From the NCBI RefSeq assembly GCF_030209475.1, contig NZ_JARVRW010000010.1:1-64000 (forward strand): 64,000 nt of DNA. Direction: 5' to 3'. The position numbers and the translations under genes were made by a program. This stretch comes from Microbacterium sp. lyk4-40-TSB-66 (lineage in GTDB: Bacteria > Actinomycetota > Actinomycetes > Actinomycetales > Microbacteriaceae). Under the pieces are notes generated by a model, which worked only from the letters and a program-made list of their open reading frames with translations, was not told where the DNA came from and made no database searches. This document shows positions 43,783 through 53,892 of the stretch, in pieces; position 1 is the stretch's first letter; each line of letters starts with the position of its first letter.

Positions 43783-46512
43783 ATGGCTCGTACCTCGTCC
43801 CCGTCCGGCGGCCGCGCCCCCGCTAAGGGGTCGGCGCGGTCCAAGGCCCCCGCTCCCGCGCCCAAGCGCTATGTCGACGAGCCCGAGAAGCCCGCGGTAG
43901 CCGTCCGCGCGTGGATGGCCGTCGCCCACGGCGTGGGCGGCATGTTCCGCGCGTTCGGCCCCGAGACCCTCGAGCGCGATCAGCGTCGCGACGGATTCCC
44001 GTTCTTCCTCGTCGTGCTCGCCGTGATCGGTGCGGTCGTGGAGTGGTTCTTCATCGGAACGGATGCCGCTGCGCTCATCAGCGCCTACAGCTTCGGCGCC
44101 CTCGTCGGTCGCGTCGCCTTCGTGCTGCCGGTGCTGCTGCTCCTGCTCGCGGGCTGGCTGTTCCGCCACCCGGCGTCCGTCCACGACAACGGGCGGGTGG
44201 GGATCGGCTTCGGCCTGTTCGTCGTGACCCTGGCCGGCTTCCTGCACGTCGCGGGCGCTCGTCCCGTTCCCAACGAGGGCGGCCTGCCCGCGCTGAGCCC
44301 AGCCGGTGGGATCGCCGGGTGGATCGTCGGCGAGCCCCTCGCGCTCGTCCTCACCGACGTCGGCGCCTACATCGCGCTGTCCGTACTCGTCGTGTTGAGC
44401 GTTCTGATCCTCACCAAGACGCCGCCCAATCGCATCGGTCGCCGTCTGGGCGACCTCTACGCGTGGATGTTCGGCGTCGAACGCACCGAACGGCCCGACC
44501 CCGCCACCAAGGCCCTCCCCGTCGACGACGACGATGACACGGCCGCAGAGAAATCGCTGCCCTGGTGGCGTCGCAATCGTTCCGGGCGCGAAGAAGACAC
44601 CGACGGCGCGCTCGGGTCCGACGACCTCACGACGTTGCTGTCCCCGGGGACGCCGCAGGGTGGCTTCGAGTCGGCCGTCGTGGCCCCCGAGCCGGTCGCA
44701 CCGCGCGCGGCGACGCCGTCGGTGACGCCGCCGCCGCGACCCCCGGCCCCCGATGCGGTGACAGAGGTCTTCGATCCGCGCGTCCTCCAGGCGGCGGCGT
44801 CCGGCCGCGGGCTCCACGACGACTCGCCCGTCGACGACAGCATCGACGACGACGATCTGCCCGGCATCGCGGGCCTCGGCGGCGACAACGCCGGTGCGCC
44901 GCCGGCGGCGAACTACCGCCTCCCTGCCGTCACCGCGCTGGCCAGCGGCACGCCGCCGAAGGCGCGCTCCGCCGCCAACGACGCGGTCGTCGCGGCCATC
45001 GAGAGCGTCATGCAGCAGTTCAAGGTCGACGCGCGCGTCACCGGGTTCTCGCGTGGCCCGACGGTCACGCAGTACGAGATCGAGGTGGGGCACGGCGTCA
45101 AGGTCGAGCGCATCACCGCTCTGACCAACAACATCGCCTACGCCGTCGCCTCGAACGAGGTGCGCATCCTCGCCCCCATTCCGGGCAAGAGCGCGATCGG
45201 CGTCGAGATCCCCAACGCCGACCGTGAGATCGTGACGCTCGGCGACATCCTCCGGTCGGATGCCGCCACCACCTCGACCCACCCCATGACCATCGGCGTC
45301 GGCAAAGACGTCGGCGGCGGGTTCGTCGTGGCCAACCTCGCGAAGATGCCCCACCTGCTGGTCGCCGGTTCCACCGGTTCCGGCAAGTCGAGCTTCGTGA
45401 ACTCGATGATCACGAGCCTGCTCATGCGGGCGAAGCCGTCCGACGTGCGCATGGTGCTCATCGACCCGAAGCGCGTCGAACTGACCTCCTACGCGGGTGT
45501 CCCGCACCTCATCACCCCCATCATCACGAACCCGAAGAAGGCCGCCGAGGCGCTGCAGTGGGTCGTGAAAGAGATGGACATGCGCTACGACGACCTCGCG
45601 TCGTTCGGGTTCCGTCACATCGACGACTTCAACCGGGCCGTCGTCGCGGGCGAACTGAAACTGCCGGTGGGCAGTGAGCGCGTCCTCAAGCCCTACCCGT
45701 ACCTCCTCGTGGTCGTCGACGAGCTCGCCGACCTCATGATGGTCGCTCCCCGCGACGTCGAAGACTCGATCGTGCGTATCACGCAGCTCGCCCGCGCCAG
45801 CGGCATCCACCTCGTCCTGGCTACCCAGCGACCGTCGGTCGACGTCGTGACGGGACTGATCAAGGCCAACGTGCCGTCCCGTCTCGCGTTCGCGGTGACG
45901 AGCGTCACCGACTCCCGCGTCATCCTCGACCAGCCGGGCGCCGACCGTCTGATCGGTCAGGGCGACGGACTGTTCCTCCCGATGGGCGCCTCCAAGGCGC
46001 TGCGGGTGCAGGGCGCGTGGGTGAGCGAACAGGAGATCGAGAAGGTCGTCGCGCACGTCACGCAGCAGGCTCGCCCCGAGTATCGCTCCGACGTGCAGGC
46101 CGCGGCCGAGAAGAAAGAGATCGACGCCGACATCGGAGACGACCTCGAGCTGCTCCTCGCCGCCGCCGAGCTCGTCGTGTCGACCCAATTCGGTTCGACC
46201 TCGATGCTGCAGCGCAAGCTCCGCGTCGGCTTCGCGAAGGCCGGGCGTCTGATGGACCTCCTCGAGTCGCGCGAGATCGTCGGCCCCTCCGAGGGGTCGA
46301 AGGCACGCGATGTGCTCGTCACCAACGAGCAGCTGCCGGCGGTGATGGCCCGCCTGCGCGGCGACGACACCCCGTCCGCGCCCGCGGCCGCGGCTTCCGA
46401 CGACCGGTACGGCGACGATCCGATCGAGGCGCAGTTCGAGGGTCTCCCGGTGGTCGACGACGATGACGACGAAGGTTCGGAAGACGCCTGGCAGTTGACG
46501 GGACGCGACTGA
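43783..46512 (+). CDS. ftsK: DNA translocase FtsK/SpoIIIE
   Basis: This 909-residue septal DNA pump clears chromosomes from the closing septum. It has four N-terminal helices (about 65-210), an acidic/Pro-rich linker (about 215-385), alpha and beta motor domains with Walker [10 protein letters not shown] near 529-537 and Walker [13 protein letters not shown] near 645, and a gamma winged helix (about 790-860, [18 protein letters not shown]) that reads polar DNA motifs. TACCGT ends 6 bases before the ATG. pgsA starts within its stop codon. Confidence 0.95.
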   Translation: MARTSSPSGGRAPAKGSARSKAPAPAPKRYVDEPEKPAVAVRAWMAVAHGVGGMFRAFGPETLERDQRRDGFPFFLVVLAVIGAVVEWFFIGTDAAALISAYSFGALVGRVAFVLPVLLLLLAGWLFRHPASVHDNGRVGIGFGLFVVTLAGFLHVAGARPVPNEGGLPALSPAGGIAGWIVGEPLALVLTDVGAYIALSVLVVLSVLILTKTPPNRIGRRLGDLYAWMFGVERTERPDPATKALPVDDDDDTAAEKSLPWWRRNRSGREEDTDGALGSDDLTTLLSPGTPQGGFESAVVAPEPVAPRAATPSVTPPPRPPAPDAVTEVFDPRVLQAAASGRGLHDDSPVDDSIDDDDLPGIAGLGGDNAGAPPAANYRLPAVTALASGTPPKARSAANDAVVAAIESVMQQFKVDARVTGFSRGPTVTQYEIEVGHGVKVERITALTNNIAYAVASNEVRILAPIPGKSAIGVEIPNADREIVTLGDILRSDAATTSTHPMTIGVGKDVGGGFVVANLAKMPHLLVAGSTGSGKSSFVNSMITSLLMRAKPSDVRMVLIDPKRVELTSYAGVPHLITPIITNPKKAAEALQWVVKEMDMRYDDLASFGFRHIDDFNRAVVAGELKLPVGSERVLKPYPYLLVVVDELADLMMVAPRDVEDSIVRITQLARASGIHLVLATQRPSVDVVTGLIKANVPSRLAFAVTSVTDSRVILDQPGADRLIGQGDGLFLPMGASKALRVQGAWVSEQEIEKVVAHVTQQARPEYRSDVQAAAEKKEIDADIGDDLELLLAAAELVVSTQFGSTSMLQRKLRVGFAKAGRLMDLLESREIVGPSEGSKARDVLVTNEQLPAVMARLRGDDTPSAPAAAASDDRYGDDPIEAQFEGLPVVDDDDDEGSEDAWQLTGRD

Positions 46513-47096
46513 TGGCCGTGCATCCTCAGCTGCCCAACGCGATCACAATCGCGCGCATCCTCTGTGCGCCGATCTTCCTGTGGATGCTCCTGGCCGACGC
46601 CGGGGAGGACGGCGGGTTGCGATGGGCGGCGGCGGTGCTGTTCATCGTGGCGATCGCCACCGACGGCGTCGACGGCTACATCGCGCGCCGGTACAACATC
46701 GTCAGCGATCTCGGCAAGCTCCTCGACCCCATCGCCGACAAGGTGCTGACGGGGGTCGCCTTCGTCGGCCTCTCGATCCTGGGCGAGCTCGACTGGTGGG
46801 TCACGATCGTCGTGCTCGTGCGCGAGATCGGCATCACCGTCTACCGCTTCATCGTCGTCAGCGATCACGTGCTCGCCGCTGCCTGGATGGGCAAGCTCAA
46901 GACCGTCTTCCAATCGATCGCGCTATCGATCGCCCTCCTGCCGCTCGCCAGCCTGTCGGACGCGGCGGCGTGGCAGAGCGCCGTGTGGTGGGCGAGCGTG
47001 GTGACGATGACGATCGCGGTGATCCTCACGATCGCGTCGGGCATCGACTACATCGTGACCGAGGTGCGCGCGTCGCGGAAGCGCAGGAGCCGGTGA
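46512..47096 (+). CDS. pgsA: CDP-diacylglycerol-glycerol-3-phosphate 3-phosphatidyltransferase
   Basis: This 194-residue membrane enzyme makes phosphatidylglycerol phosphate. The CDP-alcohol phosphotransferase signature runs from DGVDGYIARR to SDLGKLLDPIADK (near 56-80), with all three Asp-pair positions kept. About five helices are predicted. It overlaps ftsK by one base and cinA by four, so the three are co-transcribed. Confidence 0.92.
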   Translation: MAVHPQLPNAITIARILCAPIFLWMLLADAGEDGGLRWAAAVLFIVAIATDGVDGYIARRYNIVSDLGKLLDPIADKVLTGVAFVGLSILGELDWWVTIVVLVREIGITVYRFIVVSDHVLAAAWMGKLKTVFQSIALSIALLPLASLSDAAAWQSAVWWASVVTMTIAVILTIASGIDYIVTEVRASRKRRSR

Positions 47097-47620
47097 TCGA
47101 CGCCGTCCCCGAGGACTTCGACGAGACCGTCGTAAGGACGCCCCGAGAAAGCGCCGCGCTGCTGCTCGAGCGTCTCGGGGAGCTCGGGTGGACGATCGCC
47201 GTCGCCGAGTCCCTCACCGGCGGCCTCGTCGTCTCTTCCCTCGTCGACGTCCCGGGTGCTTCGCGCGCGGTGCGCGGGGGAGTGGTCGCCTACGCGACCG
47301 ACCTGAAGCACGGTCTGCTGAGCGTCGATCAAGCGCTCCTCGACGCCCACGGGGCCGTCCACCCCCGTGTCGCGCGGCAGATGGCGAGGGGTGTGCGTGA
47401 CGTGCTCGGCCGTGACGGTGTCGCCGCCGATGTCGGAATCGCGACGACCGGGGTCGCCGGGCCCGACGAGCAAGACGGCCAGCCCGTGGGAACCGTGCAC
47501 ATCGCCGTGTCGACCCCCCTCGGTACCCGCGTCGACTCGCTCGTCATCGCGGGCGACAGAGAACGCATCCGCCGAGAGACCGCCCATCTGGCCATCCGAC
47601 GCGCGTTGGCTGCGCTGTGA
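47093..47620 (+). CDS. pncC: CinA C-terminal domain protein (NMN amidase PncC)
   Basis: This 175-residue stand-alone CinA_C domain has VAESLTGGLVVSSLVDVPGA near 38-57, GGVVAYATDLKHGLL near 63 and IATTGVAGPDEQDGQPVG near 120. It probably deamidates nicotinamide mononucleotide, recycling NAD. The MoaB-like N-terminal half of full-length CinA is absent, as in PncC. GTG start overlapping the pgsA stop. Confidence 0.88.
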   Translation: MIDAVPEDFDETVVRTPRESAALLLERLGELGWTIAVAESLTGGLVVSSLVDVPGASRAVRGGVVAYATDLKHGLLSVDQALLDAHGAVHPRVARQMARGVRDVLGRDGVAADVGIATTGVAGPDEQDGQPVGTVHIAVSTPLGTRVDSLVIAGDRERIRRETAHLAIRRALAAL

Positions 47621-47737
47621 CGGGCCTCCGGGACGGTGCCCCGTCGTCGATCGCGCACCGTCGAGGATTGCGGGAACAAATGATCGCACATCCTGGTTTC
47701 GTCCAGCGATTCCCATCCGGTGCACAGCGCGCGGCAT

Positions 47738-47743
47738 TAGGGT
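47738..47743 (+). promoter_or_regulatory. -10 element of clgR
   Basis: TAGGGT predicts a start near 47750 and a leader of about 60 nt, with GAGGAGGG at 47798-47805 as a strong ribosome binding site. I could not find a convincing ClgR autoregulatory box. Confidence 0.5.
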
Positions 47744-47812
47744 GACCACAGACGGTGTTTCACAGTCGTCCATTCGGGCGACGACGGAATCAGCAGTGAG
47801 GAGGGCCCCAAA

Positions 47813-48121
47813 ATGATCCTGGTTCGTCAAGAGATCGGCGAAGTCCTGCGTGACCTCCGCCAGCAGAAGGGGCGCACCCTCCGCCAGGTCGCCAGCCGCG
47901 CGAGCGTGGCCCTCGGTTATCTCAGCGAGGTCGAGCGCGGTCAGAAAGAAGCGTCCAGCGAGATCCTCGCCTCCGTGGCCGAGGCCCTCGACGTTCCCAT
48001 CTCGACGATCATGCGTCAGGTGGGCGACCGCCTGTCGGTGCTCGAAGGCCTGCAGACCTTCCCCGACGTCGTCCCCGACGAGCTGGTGGCGTCGGTCGAG
48101 CCTGAGCTCTCGCTCCGCTGA
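47813..48121 (+). CDS. clgR: XRE-type regulator ClgR
   Basis: This 102-residue helix-turn-helix protein has an HTH at about 9-65 (LRQVASRASVALGYLSEVER). The sequence and the position after pgsA-cinA identify it as ClgR, the actinobacterial activator of clp protease genes and other stress genes. The short C-terminal tail ends in Leu-Arg rather than a clear Ala-rich ClpP degron. Confidence 0.88.
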   Translation: MILVRQEIGEVLRDLRQQKGRTLRQVASRASVALGYLSEVERGQKEASSEILASVAEALDVPISTIMRQVGDRLSVLEGLQTFPDVVPDELVASVEPELSLR

Positions 48122-48133
48122 TCCTTCCCGCAC

Positions 48134-48358
48134 ATGCGTCGTAGCGAGTTCGATCGCGCCGTCACCGATGAGTTCGGCGCGCGCGGTGGGTCGCTTCTCA
48201 CCGATCTGGTCCTTTCGGCCGTCGGTGGCCGAACCAGCGCCGACGCCTTGGCCGCGGGCGTCGAACCGCGCGAGGTCTGGCTGGCTCTCTGCGAAGAGAC
48301 CGATGTGCCCGACAATCGGCGTTACGGCGTCGGCCGGCTGGAACCGCGTCGGTCCTGA
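48134..48358 (+). CDS. DUF3046 protein
   Basis: This 74-residue protein begins MRRSEFDRAVTDEFG and ends in WLALCEETDVPDNRRYGVGR, the two conserved parts of DUF3046. It lies 12 bases after clgR and before recA, its standard actinobacterial position. The function is unknown. Confidence 0.88.
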   Translation: MRRSEFDRAVTDEFGARGGSLLTDLVLSAVGGRTSADALAAGVEPREVWLALCEETDVPDNRRYGVGRLEPRRS

Positions 48359-48384
48359 ACGACGCGTCCCCGGTACGGTCCCGG

Positions 48385-48537
48385 GTCGCGTCGCCGTCGT
48401 GACGGGCGCGTCGTCGTTCGCCCCGCGGGACTCCGGGGCACGAGGTCGCGCTGCTGTCGTGACGTGCGCGTCGTTCCCGTCCTCTGGGACTCCGGGGTGC
48501 GAGGTCGTGCTGCCGTCATGACGTGCGCGTCGCCCCG
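48385..48537. repeat. 59-60-bp tandem repeat, about 2.6 copies
   Basis: Units start at 48385, 48445 and 48504. Each starts GTCG followed by GTCGTGACG or GTCATGACG and GCGCGTCG, and the full copies end in GGACTCCGGGG with GCACGAG or GTGCGAG. The array begins 26 bases after the DUF3046 stop. Confidence 0.9.
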
Positions 48538-48618
48538 TGGCAGCGCTGCGCCCGCCTGGAGGTCGATACCGCCGACGCCGTCGCGTACGACATTCGTACA
48601 TAACTTCTCGGCGTGTCC

Positions 48619-48634
48619 TCGAAACTACGTTCGA
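48619..48634. promoter_or_regulatory. LexA (SOS) box of recA
   Basis: TCGAAACTACGTTCGA matches the Gram-positive/actinobacterial SOS box TCGAAC-N4-GTTCGA with one mismatch. TAGGCT (48643-48648), a good -10, follows by 8 bases, so LexA would block this promoter. lexA itself is at the right end of the window. Confidence 0.88.
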
Positions 48635-48722
48635 TCGGGGCGTAGGCTCCTTCACAGCAGGGAAAGTGACGTGTTCGTCCCCATATGGGCGGTGATCCGA
48701 CACCAATGTCGGAGGCCCTCCC

Positions 48723-48728
48723 TAACGT
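48723..48728 (+). promoter_or_regulatory. Possible second recA promoter
   Basis: TAACGT lies 80 bases downstream of the SOS promoter -10 and 105 bases before the recA start. A second, LexA-independent promoter is known for mycobacterial recA; here it is inferred only from the hexamer. Confidence 0.35.
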
Positions 48729-48832
48729 GGAGAACGTCGAACGACACCTGAACGCCTTGTCGGGTTGATCCACCGTCGGTGGAAGACGCGACAGCCTATA
48801 GGCGACCGGAACGCGAGCAGAAAGAAGATGTC

Positions 48833-49894
48833 ATGCCCTCACCCGCAGAGCGCGAGAAGGCCCTCGAGTCGGCCCTCGCACAGATCGACCGTCAGTTCGG
48901 AAAGGGCTCGGTCATGCGACTGGGCAGCGATGAGCGTGCGCCCATCGAGACCATCCCCACGGGGTCCGTCGCGCTCGACGTGGCCCTCGGCATCGGCGGT
49001 CTGCCGCGCGGCCGTATCATCGAGATCTACGGGCCGGAGTCGTCGGGTAAGACGACCCTGACGCTGCACGCCATCGCCAACGCGCAGCGCGCCGGCGGCA
49101 TCGCGGCGTTCATCGACGCCGAGCACGCCCTCGACCCCGAGTACGCCAAGAAGCTCGGTGTCGACATCGACGCCCTCCTCGTGTCGCAGCCCGACACCGG
49201 CGAGCAGGCCCTCGAGATCGCCGACATGCTGATCCGTTCGGGAGCGATCGACCTCGTCGTCATCGACTCCGTGGCGGCGCTGGTTCCCGAGGCCGAGATC
49301 AAGGGTGAGATGGGCGACTCGCACGTCGGTCTGCAGGCCCGCCTCATGTCGCAGGCCCTCCGCAAGCTCACCGGTGGCCTGAGCAACACCAAGACGACGG
49401 CGATCTTCATCAACCAGCTGCGCGAAAAGATCGGTGTGTTCTTCGGTTCGCCCGAGACCACCGCCGGAGGAAAGGCGCTGAAGTTCTACGCGTCGGTTCG
49501 CCTCGACATCCGTCGTATCGAGACGCTGAAGGACGGCACCGAGGCAGTCGGTAACCGCACGCGTGTGAAGGTCGTCAAGAACAAGATGGCCCCGCCGTTC
49601 AAGCAGGCCGAGTTCGACATCCTCTACGGCATCGGCATCTCGCGAGAGGGCAGCCTGATCGACTTCGGTGTCGAGCACGCGATCGTGAAGAAGTCCGGTG
49701 CGTGGTACACCTACGAGGGCGAGCAGCTCGGGCAGGGCAAAGAGAACGCGCGCAACTTCCTCATCAAGAACCCCGACATCGCGACGGAGATCGAGACGAA
49801 GATCAAGAACAAGCTCGGCATCGGTGGGACTCCGGCCGACGCTATCGGGGCCGCTCCCGCGGACGACGAGCTGGCCGCACGTCGCCCGGCGTGA
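48833..49894 (+). CDS. recA: Recombinase A
   Basis: This 353-residue protein has full length and no intein. It pairs homologous DNA and stimulates LexA self-cleavage. Walker A GPESSGKT lies at 67-74, Walker [11 protein letters not shown] near 142, and loop L2 region [20 protein letters not shown] near 194, ending in the acidic-Ala tail. A weak AAAGAAG precedes the ATG. The stop overlaps the recX start by one base (GTGATG). Confidence 0.98.
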   Translation: MPSPAEREKALESALAQIDRQFGKGSVMRLGSDERAPIETIPTGSVALDVALGIGGLPRGRIIEIYGPESSGKTTLTLHAIANAQRAGGIAAFIDAEHALDPEYAKKLGVDIDALLVSQPDTGEQALEIADMLIRSGAIDLVVIDSVAALVPEAEIKGEMGDSHVGLQARLMSQALRKLTGGLSNTKTTAIFINQLREKIGVFFGSPETTAGGKALKFYASVRLDIRRIETLKDGTEAVGNRTRVKVVKNKMAPPFKQAEFDILYGIGISREGSLIDFGVEHAIVKKSGAWYTYEGEQLGQGKENARNFLIKNPDIATEIETKIKNKLGIGGTPADAIGAAPADDELAARRPA

Positions 49895-50865
49895 TGACAG
49901 ACGACGGTAACGGTTCGGGGCGTCGCCCGTCGGGCGTGGCGGGCGATGCCCGCGGGGCCGCCGGGGCGGGCGACGCCCGTAGGGCCCGCGCAGCGGGCGA
50001 CGACCGAGCAGCCGACGCGGCATCGGATGCGCCCGGTCAGGGTCAGCGGATCCTCCACGGTGTGCCGCGCGCATCCGAAGGCGACGCCCTGGCACCGGTC
50101 ATCCCGCTGTTCGGTTCGCGGAGTCGGGCATCGTCCGCGCACCCGTCGCTCGGACGCGACATCGCGGACGTGCCCGCGGATGCCGCTGCCGATGCCCCTG
50201 GCGGGCAGGTCGCGAGGCGCCCCCGCCTGCGGCCACTGCGAGACCTCGGCGGTGCCGACGACGCGTCCGGACCGAACGAGGCTGTCGCGGGCCCGACGAC
50301 GTCGCGCGGCGGCGACGACGACGATGTCGCGGCGACGGAAGAGACACGTCAGCGCGCCGAAGCGGTGCTCCTGCGCAAGCTGCGGTCGCGGTCGCTGTCT
50401 CTCTCCGAAGCGCGAGGCGTGGTGCGTGGCACAGAGGGTGCTGATGATTTCCTCGCCGATGAGATCGTCGATCACTTCGTCGACCTCGGGTATCTCGATG
50501 ACGCCACGTTCGCCGAACAACTGGCAATGTCGGCCGTCGAGAAGCGCGGAGAGGGCCGTCGCGCCGTGGCCGAGACGCTGCGCAAGCGCGGCATCCCGCG
50601 AGACGTCGCCGAGGCGGCTCTCGCGGCCCTACCCGATGACGACGCCGAACGTGCGCTCGATTTCGCCCGGTCCAAGGTGCGTGCGGTCGAGGGCGTGGAG
50701 TACGAGGCGGCGCTCCGCCGCCTGGCCGGGCAACTGGGTCGCCGGGGCTACCCCTCGTCAGTCGCTCTGACGGCGGCACGCTCGGCCCTGGCCGAAGCGG
50801 GCATCGGTCGGTCGCGGCCGTCGACCCGTCCTGCCTCGGGTGTGCGCTTCACCCCCGACGAGTGA
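49894..50865 (+). CDS. recX: Regulatory protein RecX with long N-terminal extension
   Basis: This 323-residue RecX inhibits RecA filaments. The RecX three-helix repeats occupy about 148-305 (LLRKLRSRSLSLSEARGVV, FVDLGYLDDATFAEQ, RRGYPSSVALTAAR). The first 147 residues are Gly/Ala/Asp/Arg-rich low complexity, unusual for a family usually of 150-270 residues; a downstream start cannot be excluded but none has a good ribosome binding site. The last codons (RFTPDE and stop) lie in an 80-bp tandem repeat. Confidence 0.92.
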   Translation: MTDDGNGSGRRPSGVAGDARGAAGAGDARRARAAGDDRAADAASDAPGQGQRILHGVPRASEGDALAPVIPLFGSRSRASSAHPSLGRDIADVPADAAADAPGGQVARRPRLRPLRDLGGADDASGPNEAVAGPTTSRGGDDDDVAATEETRQRAEAVLLRKLRSRSLSLSEARGVVRGTEGADDFLADEIVDHFVDLGYLDDATFAEQLAMSAVEKRGEGRRAVAETLRKRGIPRDVAEAALAALPDDDAERALDFARSKVRAVEGVEYEAALRRLAGQLGRRGYPSSVALTAARSALAEAGIGRSRPSTRPASGVRFTPDE

Positions 50866-51074
50866 ACCGCGGTGCCGTCCCCGGTAGATGAGGGGGGCGC
50901 GGCCGTCTGCGCGTCTTGCTCTGTGCACTTCACTCCCGACGAGTGAACCGCGGTGCCGTCCCCGGTAGATGAGGGGGCGCGGCCGTCTGCGCGTCTTGCT
51001 CCGTGCGCTTCACTCCCGACGAGTGAACCGCGGTGCCGTCCCCGGTAGATCAGGGAGCGCAGCCGTCTGCTCGT
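50842..51074. repeat. 80-81-bp tandem repeat shared by the ends of recX and the luxR gene
   Basis: Units start at 50842, 50923 and 51003 and share GACGAGTGAACCGCGGTGCC, the sequence CCCGGTAGAT and a CCGTCTG segment, nearly identical. Copy 1 contains the recX stop. Copy 2 repeats FTPDE-stop in frame. Copy 3, read on the minus strand, encodes the last residues and stop of the convergent regulator. Confidence 0.95.
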
Positions 51075-53691
51075 CCGCAGGGGGCGCCGCAGGGTTTACG
51101 CCGTTGTCCTCCACCGGGGCCGAGGGGCGCGCCGCCGCCCGCTCGCGCTCGACCTCGGCGGCGACCATCCGCCCCAACTCCTTGCGGGACGCCGCGCCCA
51201 CCTTCGCGCGTGCCTGGTAGATGTGCGACTCCACCGTTCGCACCGACAGGAACAGCCGGGTCGCGATCTCGCGGTTCGTGAGGCCCTCGTCGGCCATCAA
51301 CGCGATCTCGTGCTCTCGCGCGGTGAGCTCACCCGTCGCGACGCTCAGCTCCGGCGGGCGAGGGAAATCGACCATGGCGTCGGAATGTTCCCGGCTCACG
51401 TCACGCGTCGACCACAGCGCATGCAGGCGCAGCTCGTCGACGGGGAGGTCTTCCTCCGCGCTCGATCGCGCCGAGGCCCGACGGACCGCCTCGGCCGCCA
51501 GGGGCAGGTCGGTGGTCGCGGCGAGCTGCACCAACTCGTCGACCTCGTCTTCGCTCGCGGCACCCAACGCGGTCAGACGGAACAGGTCGCGGATACGCAG
51601 GGCCGCCGCCGAGCGACCTCGCGTCAGGTCGGCCGCGCCGCGAGCCGCGACGCGCGCGGCGTCATGGCGTCCCTCCGCCGCGAGGATGGTCGTCTGCACG
51701 TACAGGCTGCTCCGTCGCAGAAGGGGGATGCCGCGGTCGTCCAGACGAACGAGGATCGCGCGGGCGTCGTCGAACCTGCCGGCCAGGGCGAGTTCCTCGG
51801 CGACGCTCAACTCGATCATCGTCGTGTCGAGGTCGGCGACGGCCGACGGGGTGCGGGACATCGCCGACGCCAACTCGCGGCGTGACTCCAGGGCCCGCCC
51901 GGCGCCGGCGAAGGCGATCGCGGCCGCGGCGCCCGCCAGGGTCAGCTCCGCCCCGTCGCCTTCACGTGCGGTCCGGGCCAGTTCGCGCTCGAGGCGCGCG
52001 TGCACGGCGGCCCCATCGGCTCCGGCGATCTGATGACCTGCCAGCATCGAGATGAGAGCCGTGAGCCGGTCGCGGGCGAGGAGCCCATCAGAGACGTACC
52101 GCGCGTCGAGCATGCGCTCTGCGGCGCGGTAGCAGACGCGCGCCCGCCGCCAGCCGCCGGCGATGGCCTCGGCCGTGCCCGCCGCCACGAGGGCGCGCAG
52201 GCGTGCCGCCGGTGCCGCCGAGACCTCCGCGGTGGCGCGCCCCGCGAACTCGGCCGCTGCGGTCCATTCCAGCCGCGCGCCTGCGTGTGCCGCCTGGGCG
52301 AGCAGCTCGTCGACGCGGGCGTCTGCGAGAGCCCGATCGGGGGAGGTTTCGCCTCGCCGCTCGTGCCCCTGGTCCTCGACGACGCCGCGGGCCAGTCGAC
52401 GCCGCATCTCGACGTCGCCGCCGTCGTCGGTCCCATCCGCGCCGACCGCGACCCGGGCGGCGAGCTCGGCTTCGAGTCGGAGGGCGGGGACGTCCGCCGA
52501 CTTCAGCCCCCGCGCCGCGTAGGCGGCCGCGTGTGAGGCGTCCCCGCGATCATTCGCCTCTCGCGCGGCATCCAGGGCGATACGCGCGCGGACCGCCGGG
52601 GCGTGGGCGGCTTCGCCGGAGAGCTGCGGGCCGAGACGATGCCAGCGCTGAGCGATCGTCACGGCGACGGCGGGACTCCACCACTCGTCCGACTCCGCGA
52701 GCATCCGTCGTCCCACGGCGTCGACGAGGGCGTCGATCCGCGCGACGCCCAGTCGGCGTTGCGCCTCCTGCGCGATGAGGTCGTTCGCCGTGAGGCGGCG
52801 TTCGGGCGAGGGGTCCGCGTGGAGGAGTCCGCGCGCGGTCAGCGCCTGGAGGCTGTCGACCTCGAAGAACCGGGTCGCCACAGCCATCTCGAGATGGGCG
52901 AGACGACGGATACCGGCGAGGCTCTCGAGGTCGTCGGTGGGCATGTCGGACATGTGCCGTTCGAGCGCGACGGCGAGTCGGCTGTGTGGAGCGATCGAGC
53001 GGAACGCCTCCAGCGGATCGCGACCGGCCCGCGCGTCCGCGATGGCGTGCAGCACGAGACGGCGGAGAAGGGCCCTCGAACGGTCGGCGCGCCACACGAG
53101 CGCCGCGCGCGTGGGGCTGTCGAGGAGCCCCGCATCGGGGAAGACGTCGATGAGGCGGAACGCATCCTCATCGGACAGTTCGGTGAGATCGACGCGTCGC
53201 GCCAGCCCCTCGACCCAGAGGTCCCGCAGCCCGCGACGGGCGCCGTCCGCGTCGTCGTGCGGCTCGATGTCCCGAGGTCGGGCGGTGCGGTGCGCAAGAA
53301 CCGCGACGAGGCTCCGGGATGCCACGGCGCGGGCGATCGCCTGCGCCGACGCCGCATCGAGGAGCTCGATGTCGTCGACGACGAGCACGCCGTCCATGAC
53401 CGTGTGATCGTCCGAGGGTGTCCGCAGCATCGCGAGCGCGGGGTCGGCGGCGGCATCGACCGCGCCGAAGGGCTCCCGCGACAGAGCCGAGGCGGTGTGC
53501 AGAACGACGGCGTGACCGCCGAGACGCTCGATCTCAGCGGTGATCCCGCGCAGCAGATGACTGCGACCGCTCCCGCGCGGACCCGCCACGACGAGCGAGG
53601 CTCCGTCCAGGACGCGCGCCGCCCACGCCCCTGCATCCCGATCCGCGCCGATCGCTTCCACCGAGCGCAGCTTCCTTCGGTCGCTGTGCAT
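51010..53691 (-). CDS. Large LuxR-family regulator with altered P-loop ATPase
   Basis: This 893-residue MalT/LAL-type regulator has an N-terminal AAA-like NTPase domain (about 10-300), helical repeats (about 380-760) and a C-terminal LuxR HTH (about 787-840, [20 protein letters not shown] then [18 protein letters not shown]). Walker A is G37-P-R-G-S-G-R43-S, with Arg in place of the essential Lys; Walker B VLVVDD (102-107) is intact. It may bind nucleotide without normal hydrolysis. The C-terminus is encoded by the tandem repeat at 51003. The targets are unknown. Confidence 0.85.
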   Translation of the reverse strand: MHSDRRKLRSVEAIGADRDAGAWAARVLDGASLVVAGPRGSGRSHLLRGITAEIERLGGHAVVLHTASALSREPFGAVDAAADPALAMLRTPSDDHTVMDGVLVVDDIELLDAASAQAIARAVASRSLVAVLAHRTARPRDIEPHDDADGARRGLRDLWVEGLARRVDLTELSDEDAFRLIDVFPDAGLLDSPTRAALVWRADRSRALLRRLVLHAIADARAGRDPLEAFRSIAPHSRLAVALERHMSDMPTDDLESLAGIRRLAHLEMAVATRFFEVDSLQALTARGLLHADPSPERRLTANDLIAQEAQRRLGVARIDALVDAVGRRMLAESDEWWSPAVAVTIAQRWHRLGPQLSGEAAHAPAVRARIALDAAREANDRGDASHAAAYAARGLKSADVPALRLEAELAARVAVGADGTDDGGDVEMRRRLARGVVEDQGHERRGETSPDRALADARVDELLAQAAHAGARLEWTAAAEFAGRATAEVSAAPAARLRALVAAGTAEAIAGGWRRARVCYRAAERMLDARYVSDGLLARDRLTALISMLAGHQIAGADGAAVHARLERELARTAREGDGAELTLAGAAAAIAFAGAGRALESRRELASAMSRTPSAVADLDTTMIELSVAEELALAGRFDDARAILVRLDDRGIPLLRRSSLYVQTTILAAEGRHDAARVAARGAADLTRGRSAAALRIRDLFRLTALGAASEDEVDELVQLAATTDLPLAAEAVRRASARSSAEEDLPVDELRLHALWSTRDVSREHSDAMVDFPRPPELSVATGELTAREHEIALMADEGLTNREIATRLFLSVRTVESHIYQARAKVGAASRKELGRMVAAEVERERAAARPSAPVEDNGVNPAAPPADEQTAALPDLPGTAPRFTRRE

Positions 53692-53876
53692 GCTTCCCCC
53701 TGGCACCCGTTGGTACACGCTATCGCCGCGGACGCGTGGTGCACGTCCGGCGGACGCAGGCTTCTGCCCGGTTCGCGCCACAGCACGCCCCGTGCGCCGC
53801 CCTGCGGCGCCCCGGGGGCGCCACGCGGCAGCAGAGCAGGGGGTGGACGACCCGCGCGGCTCCGGGGTGGGCCGCT

Positions 53877-53882
53877 TAGACT
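53877..53882 (+). promoter_or_regulatory. -10 element of miaB
   Basis: TAGACT ends 10 bases before the miaB ATG, predicting a transcript with only a few leader bases or none. Confidence 0.55.
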
Positions 53883-53892
53883 TGCACGCATC

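Larger units (their letters stand above)
48359..48832. other. Gene-free region upstream of recA
   Basis: The left half (48385-48537) is a 59-60-bp tandem repeat. The right half carries the LexA box, two possible recA promoters and a leader of about 190 nt. I see no supported gene on either strand. Confidence 0.8.

Noticed and set aside
43645..46188. An 847-residue frame antisense to ftsK
   Set aside because: Low-complexity Arg/Asp/Val composition, fully opposite ftsK, no ribosome binding site or domain.
48516..48773. An 85-residue frame opposite the recA control region
   Set aside because: It overlaps the tandem repeat, LexA box and promoter and has no recognisable features.
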